6,833 bases of DNA from the NCBI GenBank assembly GCA_016187365.1, contig JACPJX010000058.1, positions 1 through 6,833 on the forward strand. The letters run 5' to 3'. This document shows positions 1-5,245 of this stretch, piece by piece. The first letter of the stretch is position 1; the number at the start of each line of letters is the position of its first letter. The notes beneath the pieces are model-generated. The model did no database searches. It saw nothing but the letters and a program-made list of their open reading frames with translations, and was not told the DNA's origin. A program made the translations under genes and the position numbers. This DNA is from Candidatus Aenigmatarchaeota archaeon (GTDB lineage: Archaea > Aenigmatarchaeota > Aenigmatarchaeia > GW2011-AR5).

Positions 1-1
1 T

Positions 2-130
2 ATTGAAGGAGGAATTGCTGGTCATTATCATCCTCCGTCAAACGGCGTTTATCACGACTTGGAAAGTTATTACGCCCGGAGAATTCCTATTCATGAAAGA
101 GCGTTGATTTTTGAGAGGCAAGGTGCTTGA
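2..130 (+). CDS. C-terminal tail of an unrecognised protein (5' end outside window)
   Basis: A frame open from the window edge encodes 42 residues and stops with TGA at 128-130, three bases before the S19 start. The peptide is hydrophilic and aromatic, with segments such as GHYHPPSNG, LESYYARR and HERALIFERQ. It does not resemble the Gly/Lys/Arg-rich C-terminus of L2, the usual archaeal gene before S19. Many codons end in A or T, unlike the ribosomal genes. I do not recognise a family. A second frame (3 to about 107) is also open and has more G/C-ending codons, but this frame has more G-starting codons and reaches S19 with the short spacing typical of the operon, so I prefer it. The choice is uncertain. 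Confidence 0.4.
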   Translation: MEGGIAGHYHPPSNGVYHDLESYYARRIPIHERALIFERQGA

Positions 131-133
131 GAG

Positions 134-523
134 ATGGCAAAAAAATTCATGTTACGAGGCAAGACGTTCGAGGAGCTGAACGAGATGAGCCTCGAGGACT
201 TCTCAAAACTCCTGACCTCCCGGGAAAGGCGCGCCCTGAGGAAAGGGATGCCGAAGGTGCACAAGAAACTCCTTGAGAACGTGAGAAAGAACAGGGGAAA
301 GGACAAGCTCATCAGGACGCACGCGCGCGACATGGTTGTGCTGCCCGAAATGGTCGGGGCGAAGCTCGGCATCCACAACGGGCAGGAATTCCAGATGGTC
401 ATAATCGACGAAAGCATGATAGGGCACAGGCTGGGCGAATTTGCGCTGACGAGAAAGCGCGTCAAGCACTCGTCGCCGGGGCTCGGCGCCACGAGGTCGA
501 GCAAGTTCGTGCCGCTCAAGTAA
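134..523 (+). CDS. rps19: 30S ribosomal protein S19 (uS19)
   Basis: Encodes a 129-residue protein of the archaeal/eukaryotic uS19 type (S15e in eukaryotic naming), longer than bacterial S19 (about 90 aa). The N-terminal segment (about 1-55, with FTF-like FEELNEMSLEDFSKLL and the basic RERRALRKG) is the archaeal extension. The conserved core follows: KLIRTHARDMVVLPEMVG (about 58-75), then GIHNGQEF, GHRLGEFALTRKRVKHSSPGLGATRSSKFVPLK at the C-terminus, including the LGEFA.TR motif that contacts 16S rRNA in the small-subunit head. The start ATG at 134 gives MAKKFMLRGKTFEEL, which fits the family. Its stop overlaps the next ORF (TAATG at 521-525). Identification is secure. Confidence 0.97.
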   Translation: MAKKFMLRGKTFEELNEMSLEDFSKLLTSRERRALRKGMPKVHKKLLENVRKNRGKDKLIRTHARDMVVLPEMVGAKLGIHNGQEFQMVIIDESMIGHRLGEFALTRKRVKHSSPGLGATRSSKFVPLK

Positions 524-759
524 TGGTGACAGAAATGAACATACCAATAGAAAGGATGGGAAAAGATACATTCAGGGTCGGCGGAAGAGAAGTCAGAACA
601 CTTACAATGGGCGCCGACATATTTTCCGAGAGGACCCTCGTCTATGACATGGAGACGGAAGAGTACCTGGGAGAATTTTACGGAAGCCCGCCGCCATTCC
701 CGGGGATTGACAGGACGTTCAGGGAAGACTTGGCAAGAGTAGTATACGGAAGGGAGTGA
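523..759 (+). CDS. Unrecognised 78-aa acidic protein between S19 and L22
   Basis: A 78-residue frame starts on an ATG overlapping the S19 stop (TAATG) and ends five bases before L22, so it is packed like a real operon member. A second in-frame ATG at 535 would remove four residues. The product is not a ribosomal protein: it is roughly neutral to acidic, with DMETEEYLGEF (about 42-52), a SPPPFPG turn (55-61) and IDRTFREDLARVVYGRE at the end. No signal peptide, membrane segment or metal-binding cysteine pattern is visible. An early segment, DTFRVGGREVRTLTMGADIFSERTLVYDMET, looks like a small beta-rich fold. Codons are more A/T-ending than in S19 or L22. Archaeal operons normally have L22 directly after S19, so this is an insertion. 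Function unknown. Confidence 0.7.
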   Translation: MVTEMNIPIERMGKDTFRVGGREVRTLTMGADIFSERTLVYDMETEEYLGEFYGSPPPFPGIDRTFREDLARVVYGRE

Positions 760-763
760 CAAT

Positions 764-1216
764 ATGCCATACACATTCGAGCCGGAAGAGAAGCACGCGA
801 AGGCTTACAGTGAGCTGCCGATATCGGTCAAGTCGGCTGAAATCGTCTGCAGGGTCATAAGGAAGAAGCCGCTGAAGAGGGCGAAGAGACTGCTCGCAGA
901 CCTCGGGACGAAGAAAAGGTCGCTGGGCGGAAAATACTATTCAGGGGCGGTCGAAAGCATAGGCATGCTTCTGCAGAGCTGCGAAAAGAACGCGGAGTTC
1001 CTCGGCCTCGACAACGAGAGGCTCATGGTTCACGCCTCGGCCCACGAAGGGATGCGCGCAAGGAGGAGAAGAAGGAAGAGCACGTTCGGGAACATGCTCA
1101 AGCGCGCAAAGGTCGAGCTCATGCTGATAGAGAAAGGGAAGAGCGACAAGGTCCCGATGGAGAAGATAAAGGAACAGATGAAGGAAGCGAAAAAAGAAAA
1201 AAGTGGTGCTGAATGA
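764..1216 (+). CDS. rpl22: 50S ribosomal protein L22 (uL22)
   Basis: A 150-residue protein of the archaeal/eukaryotic uL22 (L17e) type. uL22 binds 23S rRNA and its long hairpin lines the exit tunnel. Recognisable parts are the N-terminal ISVKSAEIVCRVIRKKPLKRAKRLLADL helix region (about 21-46), the central KYYSGAVESIGMLLQSCEKNAEFLGLDNERLMVHASAHEG (about 57-94), and the basic tunnel loop MRARRRRRKSTFGNMLKRAKVELMLIEK (about 97-124). The C-terminal 25 residues (KIKEQMKEAKKEKSGAE) are a charged tail, common in archaeal versions. The start ATG lies after GGGAGTGACAAT, with an SD-like GGGAG at 752-756. The end overlaps the S3 start by four bases (ATGA at 1213). Confidence 0.96.
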   Translation: MPYTFEPEEKHAKAYSELPISVKSAEIVCRVIRKKPLKRAKRLLADLGTKKRSLGGKYYSGAVESIGMLLQSCEKNAEFLGLDNERLMVHASAHEGMRARRRRRKSTFGNMLKRAKVELMLIEKGKSDKVPMEKIKEQMKEAKKEKSGAE

Positions 1217-1884
1217 AGGAAAGAATATTCATACAAAAGGCGAAGGAGCAGGTGAGCCTCGAGGAATTCATAAGGTCCCAGTTCAGGCAGGCCAAGGTGG
1301 GCGACATAGAGATCCAGCACACACCGGTCGTCACGAGAATCATACTTTACACCACGACGCCCGGCCTCATAATAGGCAGCGGCGGCGAGCGCATCAAGGA
1401 GATGTCGGAAACCATAAGAAGGGAATACAAGATAGAGAACCCGCAGATAGACGTCCAGAAAATCGACGACGCCGACCTCGACCCGCACATAGTCGCGCAG
1501 TCGATAGCCAACCAGATAGAGAGCGGTGTCAACTACAAGAGGCTCGGGAACTACTACCTCGAGCGCATAATGCAGGCAGGCGCGACAGGCTGCGAAATCG
1601 TGATCACGGGGAAGCTTTCCGGCGAGAGGTCGAGAAGGGAAAGGTTCTATGCCGGATACCTGAAGAAGTGCGGCGAGCCGGCACTCAGGGAGGTCATGAA
1701 GGGATTCGCCCTTGCAAACCCGAAGCTCGGGAACATAGGGATCACGGTCAAGATAATGATGACGCAGCCGGAGAAGCTGCTGAGCGTGGCGAGAACAACC
1801 GCGCAGGAAGAACCCAAGAAGGTCATGGCGAAAGTCGAAGAGCCGGCAAAACCCGTTGAGAATGAAACCGCGGCAAGTGGATGA
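1213..1884 (+). CDS. rps3: 30S ribosomal protein S3 (uS3)
   Basis: A 223-residue small-subunit protein located at the mRNA entry site. An N-terminal type II KH domain (about 16-90) carries the GxxG loop as GSGG at residues 55-58, within GLIIGSGGERIKEMSE. The C-terminal S3 domain includes LERIMQAGATGCEIVITGKLSGERSRRERFYAGYLKKCGEPA (about 117-157), the family's conserved GA.G.EI..SGKL..R.......G...K.G signature, followed by LGNIGITVKIMMTQPEK. The last 25 residues (EEPKKVMAKVEEPAKPVENETAASG) are a low-complexity tail typical of archaeal S3. Start and stop both lie in four-base ATGA overlaps, with L22 and with the extended L29 frame, consistent with coupled translation. Confidence 0.97.
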   Translation: MKERIFIQKAKEQVSLEEFIRSQFRQAKVGDIEIQHTPVVTRIILYTTTPGLIIGSGGERIKEMSETIRREYKIENPQIDVQKIDDADLDPHIVAQSIANQIESGVNYKRLGNYYLERIMQAGATGCEIVITGKLSGERSRRERFYAGYLKKCGEPALREVMKGFALANPKLGNIGITVKIMMTQPEKLLSVARTTAQEEPKKVMAKVEEPAKPVENETAASG

Positions 1885-1886
1885 TA

Positions 1887-2105
1887 ATGGCAATACTGAA
1901 AATGAAAAAAATAAGGGAAATGAGCGAGAAGGAAATCGGCGAGAAAGTCGGCGAACTGATGCTCGAGATGTCCAAGGACAGGGCGTCGGCGGAGATAGGC
2001 GGCACGGTGAAGAACCCCGGAAGGATACGGGAAATAAGGAGAACGATCGCGAGAATCAAGACCATTAGGTCGATGAAAGGGAAAGGAGGCGGCGCGAAAC
2101 AATGA
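1887..2105 (+). CDS. rpl29: 50S ribosomal protein L29 (uL29)
   Basis: A 72-residue, mainly helical protein at the tunnel exit of the large subunit. The sequence MAILKMKKIREMSEKEIGEKVGELMLEMSKDRAS, followed by GGTVKNPGRIREIRRTIARIKTI, matches the uL29 two-helix hairpin. The family motif N..RIR..RR.IARI.T is plain near residues 43-59. I chose the ATG at 1887 because archaeal L29 proteins usually begin MAIL or similar. An in-frame ATG at 1881 (adding Met-Ile) overlaps the S3 stop as ATGA, the junction favoured in this operon, and could be the real start. The stop overlaps the SUI1 start (ATGA at 2102). Confidence 0.94.
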   Translation: MAILKMKKIREMSEKEIGEKVGELMLEMSKDRASAEIGGTVKNPGRIREIRRTIARIKTIRSMKGKGGGAKQ

Positions 2106-2404
2106 CATGCCCCAAGTGCGGGCTCCCGCAGGAGCTTTGCGTCTGCGAGATGATAGCCAAGGAGGCCCAGAAAATAAAGATAGGCCTCGTCCAGAAGCGG
2201 TACCACAAATACGCGACGGTGATAAGGGGAATCGACCAGAAGAAAATCGACGTCAGGGAACTGGTGAAGAAGCTCAAGTCGAAGCTCGCGTGCGGCGGGA
2301 CCTACAAGAACGATGAGATAGAACTCCAGGGCGACCACAGGGAAAGGGTCGTGAAGATACTCATCGACGAGGGCTTCCAGAAAGACATCATAGAGGTTGT
2401 CTGA
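2102..2404 (+). CDS. Translation initiation factor eIF1/SUI1-like
   Basis: A 100-residue SUI1-domain protein. In Archaea and eukaryotes aIF1/eIF1 sits near the P site of the small subunit and enforces correct start-codon selection. The N-terminus has a short cysteine cluster, MTCPKCGLPQELCVCE (residues 1-16), common to archaeal family members. The SUI1 core follows: IKIGLVQKRYHKYATVIRGID (about 26-46), VRELVKKLKSKLACGGTYKNDEIELQGDHRERVVKILIDEGF, where the LACGGT..N.EIELQGDH segment is the most conserved part. It lies between L29 and Rnp1, the standard archaeal location. It overlaps L29 by ATGA and Rnp1 by TGATG. Confidence 0.95.
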   Translation: MTCPKCGLPQELCVCEMIAKEAQKIKIGLVQKRYHKYATVIRGIDQKKIDVRELVKKLKSKLACGGTYKNDEIELQGDHRERVVKILIDEGFQKDIIEVV

Positions 2405-2679
2405 TGAGAACGCCGGGCAACATACTGATGCATGAGTTCATAGGCCTTGAATGCGGGGTCGCGTCGTCCCTCAACGCGGCGCAGTCCGGCCTGAAGGGCA
2501 GGATAGCTGACGAGACCATGAAGAGCATAATTATCGAGACTCCGGGAGGCATGAAGAGCGTCCCGAAGAAGGGCACGCTCTTCGTCATGAAGGTCGGCGC
2601 CTGCGATGTCGCCGTGAAAGGCGACGCGATAATCGCAAGGCCGGAGGACAGGATAAAGAAAAGGTCCAGGAAATGGTAG
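2404..2679 (+). CDS. rnp1: Ribonuclease P protein component 1 (Rpp29/POP4 family)
   Basis: A 91-residue Rpp29-type subunit of RNase P, the enzyme that removes the 5' leader from pre-tRNA. Archaeal Rnp1 binds the specificity domain of the RNA with Rpp21. Family marks are HEFIGLECGVASSLNAAQSGLKGRIADETMKSIIIET (about 10-46), then SVPKKGTLFVM (52-62) and the closing VAVKGDAIIARPEDRIKK (69-86), an Sm-like beta barrel ending in the conserved G..I..RPEDR motif. Length is normal for Archaea. Its place between eIF1 and S17 is the conserved archaeal arrangement. It overlaps eIF1 (TGATG) and is followed by seven bases before S17. Confidence 0.94.
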   Translation: MRTPGNILMHEFIGLECGVASSLNAAQSGLKGRIADETMKSIIIETPGGMKSVPKKGTLFVMKVGACDVAVKGDAIIARPEDRIKKRSRKW

Positions 2680-2686
2680 TGACGTA

Positions 2687-3022
2687 ATGAAGAAGAAAAC
2701 AAAGGACATCGGGATCGAGGCCAGCCAGCCTGAAGGCAGTTGCGGCAGCGAGAAGTGCCCGTGGCACGGGCATCTCAGGATACGCGGCAGAATATTCACG
2801 GGAAGGGTCCTGTCGAGCAAGCCTGCGAACACGGCGATAGTGTCGTGGAACTACCACAACTACATCCCGAAGTACGAAAGATACGAGAGAAGGAAGACGA
2901 AGATAGAGTCTCACAACCCGAAATGCATAGACGCCAGGCCCGGCGACATGGTGAGGATAGGCGAGTGCAGGCCGCTGTCAAAGTCTAAAAGATTCGTGGT
3001 CTTTGAAAAGGTGAAACAATGA
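2687..3022 (+). CDS. rps17: 30S ribosomal protein S17 (uS17)
   Basis: A 111-residue OB-fold protein binding 16S rRNA in the lower body of the small subunit. Recognised by CGSEKCPWHGHLRIRGRIFTGRVLSSKPANTAIVSWNYHNYIPKYERYERRKTKIESHNPKCIDARPGDMVRIGECRPLSKSKRFVVFEKV. The CPWHG element at about 24-28 is typical of archaeal S17, and KYERYERR..KI..HNP is the family core. Cys19, Cys24 and later Cys residues are visible, but I do not claim a zinc site. The start follows TAGTGACGTA, so there is no overlap with Rnp1. The end overlaps the L14 start by ATGA at 3019. Confidence 0.96.
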   Translation: MKKKTKDIGIEASQPEGSCGSEKCPWHGHLRIRGRIFTGRVLSSKPANTAIVSWNYHNYIPKYERYERRKTKIESHNPKCIDARPGDMVRIGECRPLSKSKRFVVFEKVKQ

Positions 3023-3420
3023 AGGCAGTTACATCCAATGTTACGCGCGGGATACCGCTCAAGGCAAGGCTCGCATGCGCCGACAATTCCGGCGCGAAGG
3101 AACTCGAACTCATAGCGGTGAAGGGATACAAAGGGCGCCTGCGAAGGCTGCCGAAGGCGGGCGTCGGCGACGTGATCATATGCAGCGTGAAGAAAGGGAA
3201 GGAAAACATACGGAAGACCGTTGTCTACGCCGTCATCGTCAGGCAGAAGAAGGAATACATGCGCGCCGACGGCACGCGGGTGAAATTCGAGGACAATGCA
3301 GCGATACTGGTCAACCCGAAGACGTTCGAGCCGCAGGGCACCGAGATCAGGACAGTGATAGCCAAGGAAGTCGTCGAGAGGTTCTCGGCAATAGGAAAGA
3401 TAGCAAGCATAGTGCTGTGA
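3019..3420 (+). CDS. rpl14: 50S ribosomal protein L14 (uL14)
   Basis: A 133-residue protein at the subunit interface of the large subunit. The beta-barrel is marked by RLACADNSGAKELELIAVKGYKGRLRRLPKAGVGDVIICSVKKGKENIRKTVVYAVIVRQKKEYMRADGTRVKFEDNAAILVNPKTFEPQGTEIRTVIAKEVVERFSAIGKIASIVL. CADNSGAKE and the GTEI...VAKE-like segment with FxxIxxIAS.VL at the C-terminus are hallmark uL14 elements. Length fits archaeal members (about 130-140 aa). The start overlaps the S17 stop (ATGA). Four bases separate its stop from L24. Confidence 0.97.
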   Translation: MKAVTSNVTRGIPLKARLACADNSGAKELELIAVKGYKGRLRRLPKAGVGDVIICSVKKGKENIRKTVVYAVIVRQKKEYMRADGTRVKFEDNAAILVNPKTFEPQGTEIRTVIAKEVVERFSAIGKIASIVL

Positions 3421-3424
3421 TTAT

Positions 3425-3823
3425 ATGAAAACCCTATATTCACCGACGTGGAAGTCGAGCAGCCAGACGCGCAAGCAGAGGAAGTACAGGCACAACGCCC
3501 CGCTCCATGCGAGGCGCAAACTTCTGGCAGCGCATCTCAGCAGGGAACTGAGGAAGGAATACGGCTTCCGCTCGATTCCCCTGAGGAAGGGCGATGATGT
3601 GGCCGTGATGACAGGCGAGTTCAGGAAGATGAAGGGCGCCGTCATGAGGGTCGACATGAAGCGCCTCAAAATTTATGTCGAGGGCGTGAAGAGGAGGAAG
3701 ATATCGGGGCAGGAGGTCGAGGTGCCTTTCGAGCCGAGCAACCTGAAGATAACGAAGCTCAACCTCGACGACAAGAACAGGAAGAAGATTGTCGAGAGGA
3801 AGAGAAAGAAGGTGAACCCATGA
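3425..3823 (+). CDS. rpl24: 50S ribosomal protein L24 (uL24)
   Basis: A 132-residue assembly-initiator protein of the large subunit, archaeal/eukaryotic type (L26e). The N-terminus SSSQTRKQRKYRHNAPLHARRKLLAAHLSRELRKEYGFRSIPLRKGD is the archaeal extension. A KOW motif follows at about 53-80 (LRKGDDVAVMTGEFRKMKGAVMRVDMKR), then VEGVKRRKISGQEVEVPFEPSNLKITKLNLDD. The C-terminus is strongly basic. The stop TGA (3821-3823) forms an ATGA overlap with the ATG at 3820. That ATG opens a copy of the first codons of S4e and was probably the original S4e start before the insertion that follows. Confidence 0.96.
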   Translation: MKTLYSPTWKSSSQTRKQRKYRHNAPLHARRKLLAAHLSRELRKEYGFRSIPLRKGDDVAVMTGEFRKMKGAVMRVDMKRLKIYVEGVKRRKISGQEVEVPFEPSNLKITKLNLDDKNRKKIVERKRKKVNP

Positions 3824-3835
3824 CGCAACTGAAAA
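3805..3835 (+). repeat. Upstream copy of the S4e translation-initiation region
   Basis: Aligns without gaps to 4035-4065, differing at six of 31 positions. It includes the SD-like AAGGTG, five spacer bases, and ATGACGCAACTGAAAA (15 of 16 matching, the one change being synonymous, ACG versus ACT for Thr). The upstream half lies inside the end of L24, so this copy probably marks the original L24/S4e junction. Confidence 0.8.
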
Positions 3836-4053
3836 TTCAAGACGGAATGAATTCCGCTTTATTTGCTCAAATCTGCAGATTCCACTGTTTTCAAACGATG
3901 GTCAAGAGGGTGGAATCTGAGATGCTCAACGATTCACCAATTTCAACAAGCCACCGTCTTCAGACGGTGGTCGTTGACAGAACTGAAAGTTCTTTGGCAT
4001 GTCAAAGAGCTTTGCTCTTTGCACATTCAGTTTCAAACAAGGTGGAATTATGA
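3820..4053 (+). CDS. Leader-like ORF spanning the insert, beginning with S4e's first codons
   Basis: A 77-codon frame starts with MTQLK, the same first five residues as S4e, on an ATG overlapping the L24 stop and preceded by an SD-like AAGGTG (3809-3814). It runs through the inserted hairpin DNA and stops with TGA at 4051-4053, overlapping the S4e ATG as ATGA. Beyond MTQLK the product resembles no family I know, and much of it is encoded by inverted repeats (for example HRLQTVVVDR over the 3951-3970 palindrome). A second frame is also open through this stretch, so openness alone is weak evidence for a protein. It may simply be translated to carry ribosomes to S4e. Confidence 0.3.
   Translation: MTQLKIQDGMNSALFAQICRFHCFQTMVKRVESEMLNDSPISTSHRLQTVVVDRTESSLACQRALLFAHSVSNKVEL
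3876..3919. repeat. Inverted repeat, 10-bp stem, within the S4e insert
   Basis: CAGATTCCAC (3876-3885) is the exact reverse complement of GTGGAATCTG (3910-3919). The 24-base loop contains a smaller palindrome, GTTT/AAAC, at 3887-3896. Could fold as a branched hairpin in RNA or single-stranded DNA. Confidence 0.75.
3951..3970. repeat. Perfect 8-bp-stem palindrome with TTCA loop in the S4e insert
   Basis: CCACCGTC and GACGGTGG flank a TTCA loop, giving the most G/C-rich hairpin in the insert. It is followed by TCGTTGAC. No U-run follows, so it is not an intrinsic terminator. A subterminal palindrome of this kind is what Y1 (TnpA) transposases of the IS200/IS605 family recognise; the link here is an inference. 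Confidence 0.7.
4003..4021. repeat. Perfect 8-bp-stem hairpin just upstream of the S4e ribosome-binding site
   Basis: CAAAGAGC and GCTCTTTG enclose a TTT loop. The left arm can instead pair with 3992-3999: positions 3992-4007 form a palindrome with one G-T wobble. AACTGAA (3981-3987) and TTCAGTT (4026-4032) form an outer stem around both. Two exclusive structures are thus possible 18 or more bases before the SD. Confidence 0.7.
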
Positions 4054-4065
4054 CTCAACTGAAAA
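4035..4065 (+). repeat. Downstream copy of the S4e translation-initiation region (active start)
   Basis: Contains AAGGTG at 4039-4044, a five-base spacer and the S4e ATG at 4050, matching 3805-3835 at 25 of 31 positions. The insert therefore ends with a fresh ribosome-binding site and start codon for S4e, at the same spacing as the original. Confidence 0.8.
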
Positions 4066-4754
4066 GGATGGCGGCGCCGAAATTCTGGCCTATCAGGAGA
4101 AAGACAAAGAAATTCATAGTCCCGCCCATGCCCGGAGCCCATCCGTCTTCGCAATCTGTCCCTCTGGGCGTCGCGCTCAGGGACATACTGGGCTATGCAA
4201 GAACGATGGAGGAGGCGTGCACCATACTGAAGAAAGGCGCCGTGAAGGTCGACGGCATGAAGAGAAAAAGCAAGAATTTCAGCGTGGGGCTCATGGACGT
4301 CGTCAGCGTGGGCAGCGACTCCTACAGGATAATTCCGGAGCCGAAGGGCTTCAAATTCCATAAGATATCGGGCGAGCAGTCCGGCATAAAGCTGCTGCGC
4401 GTGAGGGGGAAGAAAACGCTGCGGGGGAAGAAACTCCAGCTGAGCTTCCATGACGGGAGGACCATGCTTGCGGACAATGACGGATTCAGGACAGGGGATG
4501 TCGTCGTCTTCGACATCCAGAAGAAATCCATAATGGACAAAATAACCTTTGCAAAGGGCTCCATGGTGTCCGTGGTGAAGGGGCACAGCAGGGGGATGAC
4601 TGGAAGGATAGAGGAAATAAATGTCACGAGGAGTTCGAAGCCGAACGAAGTCGTCGTGAGCCTCGAAAAGAAAGGGGAGGGAAGGATAGTCCTGCCGGCG
4701 GATTACGTGTTCGTGATAGGCAGGGACAAGCCCGTGATTTCGGTGAGCGAATGA
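4050..4754 (+). CDS. rps4e: 30S ribosomal protein S4e (eS4)
   Basis: A 234-residue archaeal/eukaryotic-specific small-subunit protein. The N-terminus MTQLKRMAAPKFWPIRRKTKKFIVPPMPGAHPSSQSVPLGVALRDIL (1-47) is the family signature, with the P.PG.H....S.PL motif. An S4-like RNA-binding domain covers about 40-100 (GYARTMEEACTILKKGAVKVDGMKRK), followed by the central domain and a KOW motif near 165-190 (KGSMVSVVKGHSRGMTGRIEEI). I chose ATG 4050 because it gives the expected N-terminus and is preceded by AAGGTGGAATT. A longer in-frame start at 3999 would add 17 residues from the insert and is rejected. The start has been duplicated by the insertion upstream. The end overlaps L5 by ATGA. Confidence 0.96.
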   Translation: MTQLKRMAAPKFWPIRRKTKKFIVPPMPGAHPSSQSVPLGVALRDILGYARTMEEACTILKKGAVKVDGMKRKSKNFSVGLMDVVSVGSDSYRIIPEPKGFKFHKISGEQSGIKLLRVRGKKTLRGKKLQLSFHDGRTMLADNDGFRTGDVVVFDIQKKSIMDKITFAKGSMVSVVKGHSRGMTGRIEEINVTRSSKPNEVVVSLEKKGEGRIVLPADYVFVIGRDKPVISVSE

Positions 4755-5245
4755 GCAGAATGACAGAGCTGAGGATAGAGAAGATAACGCTGAACATAGG
4801 ATGCGGCACGGATACGCCGCTCGACGCGGCGAAGCAGGTGCTGGAGAGGATAACAAAAAGGACGGTCGTCGTCACGCACACGAAGAAGAGGACGACGTTC
4901 AACGTCCCGAAAAACAAGGCCATAGGATGCAAGATAACCATACGCAGGAACAGTGACGAGCTCCTGAGGAGGATGCTGGAGGCGGTTGACAAGAAGGTGA
5001 AGGAGTCGAGCTTTGACAAGAACGGCAACTTCTCCTTCGGCATAAAGGGCTACATAGACATACCGCAGATGGAATACGACCCGAAGATCGGCGTGCTCGG
5101 GCTCGACGTCTGCGTGACGCTTGAGAGGCCGGGATACAGGGTGAAGAGAAAGAAAATTTCGGCGAAGATAGGGAAGAATCACGCCATAAAAAAGGAAGAC
5201 GCGATAAAATATGCCCGCGAAAAGCTGGGGGCAACGGTGGTTTAG
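4751..5245 (+). CDS. rpl5: 50S ribosomal protein L5 (uL5)
   Basis: A 164-residue protein of the central protuberance that contacts 5S rRNA and the P-site tRNA. Features are LRIEKITLNIGCGTDTPLDAAKQVLERITKRTVVVTHTKKRTTFNVPKNKAIGCKITIRRN (about 7-66), the family core in which V.T..K.....F.V.K...IG.KVT.R is conserved, then NFSFGIKGYIDIPQMEYDPKIGVLGLDVCVTLERPGYRVKRKK (about 96-140). The usual archaeal length is about 165-180. ATG 4751 overlaps the S4e stop (ATGA). An in-frame ATG at 4760 would remove three residues and cannot be excluded. S14 begins immediately after the stop with no gap. Confidence 0.96.
   Translation: MSRMTELRIEKITLNIGCGTDTPLDAAKQVLERITKRTVVVTHTKKRTTFNVPKNKAIGCKITIRRNSDELLRRMLEAVDKKVKESSFDKNGNFSFGIKGYIDIPQMEYDPKIGVLGLDVCVTLERPGYRVKRKKISAKIGKNHAIKKEDAIKYAREKLGATVV

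Larger units (their letters stand above)
3836..4034 (+). mobile_element. Hairpin-rich insertion at the S4e start (MITE/PATE-like, possibly IS200/IS605-derived)
   Basis: Archaeal operons normally join L24 directly to S4e. Here about 200 bases of non-conserved, A/T-richer sequence lie between two copies of the S4e initiation region (3805-3835 and 4035-4065). The segment contains at least four inverted repeats: CGGAAT/ATTCCG near 3843-3856, CAGATTCCAC/GTGGAATCTG at 3876-3885 and 3910-3919, CCACCGTC/GACGGTGG at 3951-3970, and CAAAGAGC/GCTCTTTG at 4003-4021. No transposase is encoded. The 3951-3970 palindrome followed by TCGTTGAC recalls, from memory, right ends of IS200/IS605 elements; this is unverified. 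A regulatory mRNA leader is the alternative. Confidence 0.5.

Noticed and set aside
8..36. Inverted repeat GGAGGA/TCCTCC in the upstream tail
   Set aside because: Only six base pairs with a 17-base loop inside a probable coding frame; easily due to chance.
1203..1859. A 218-residue + strand frame overlapping S3
   Set aside because: It is an out-of-frame shadow of S3, rich in Arg, His and Gly, with no conserved motif; S3 in the other frame is unambiguous.
1030..1893. Long minus-strand open frames (also 4002-4856 and 4703-5551)
   Set aside because: They lie antisense to clear ribosomal genes and arise from the G/C-ending codons of those genes; their translations are low-complexity and match no family.
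3951..3970. Intrinsic transcription terminator at the strong palindrome
   Set aside because: No T-run follows the stem, and essential genes S4e to L6 continue downstream without another evident promoter.
3836..4034. CRISPR or tRNA-like structure in the S4e insert
   Set aside because: Repeats are inverted or too few and irregularly spaced for CRISPR, and no cloverleaf with T-arm consensus is visible.
3999..4049. Upstream in-frame start for S4e at 3999
   Set aside because: The added residues come from the hairpin insert, lack conservation with S4e N-termini, and the ATG at 4050 has a good SD and the expected MTQLKRMAAPKFW start.
3863..4363. Frame open through the insert and into S4e in the wrong phase
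   Set aside because: Its second half is an out-of-frame reading of S4e; the first half has no recognisable sequence.
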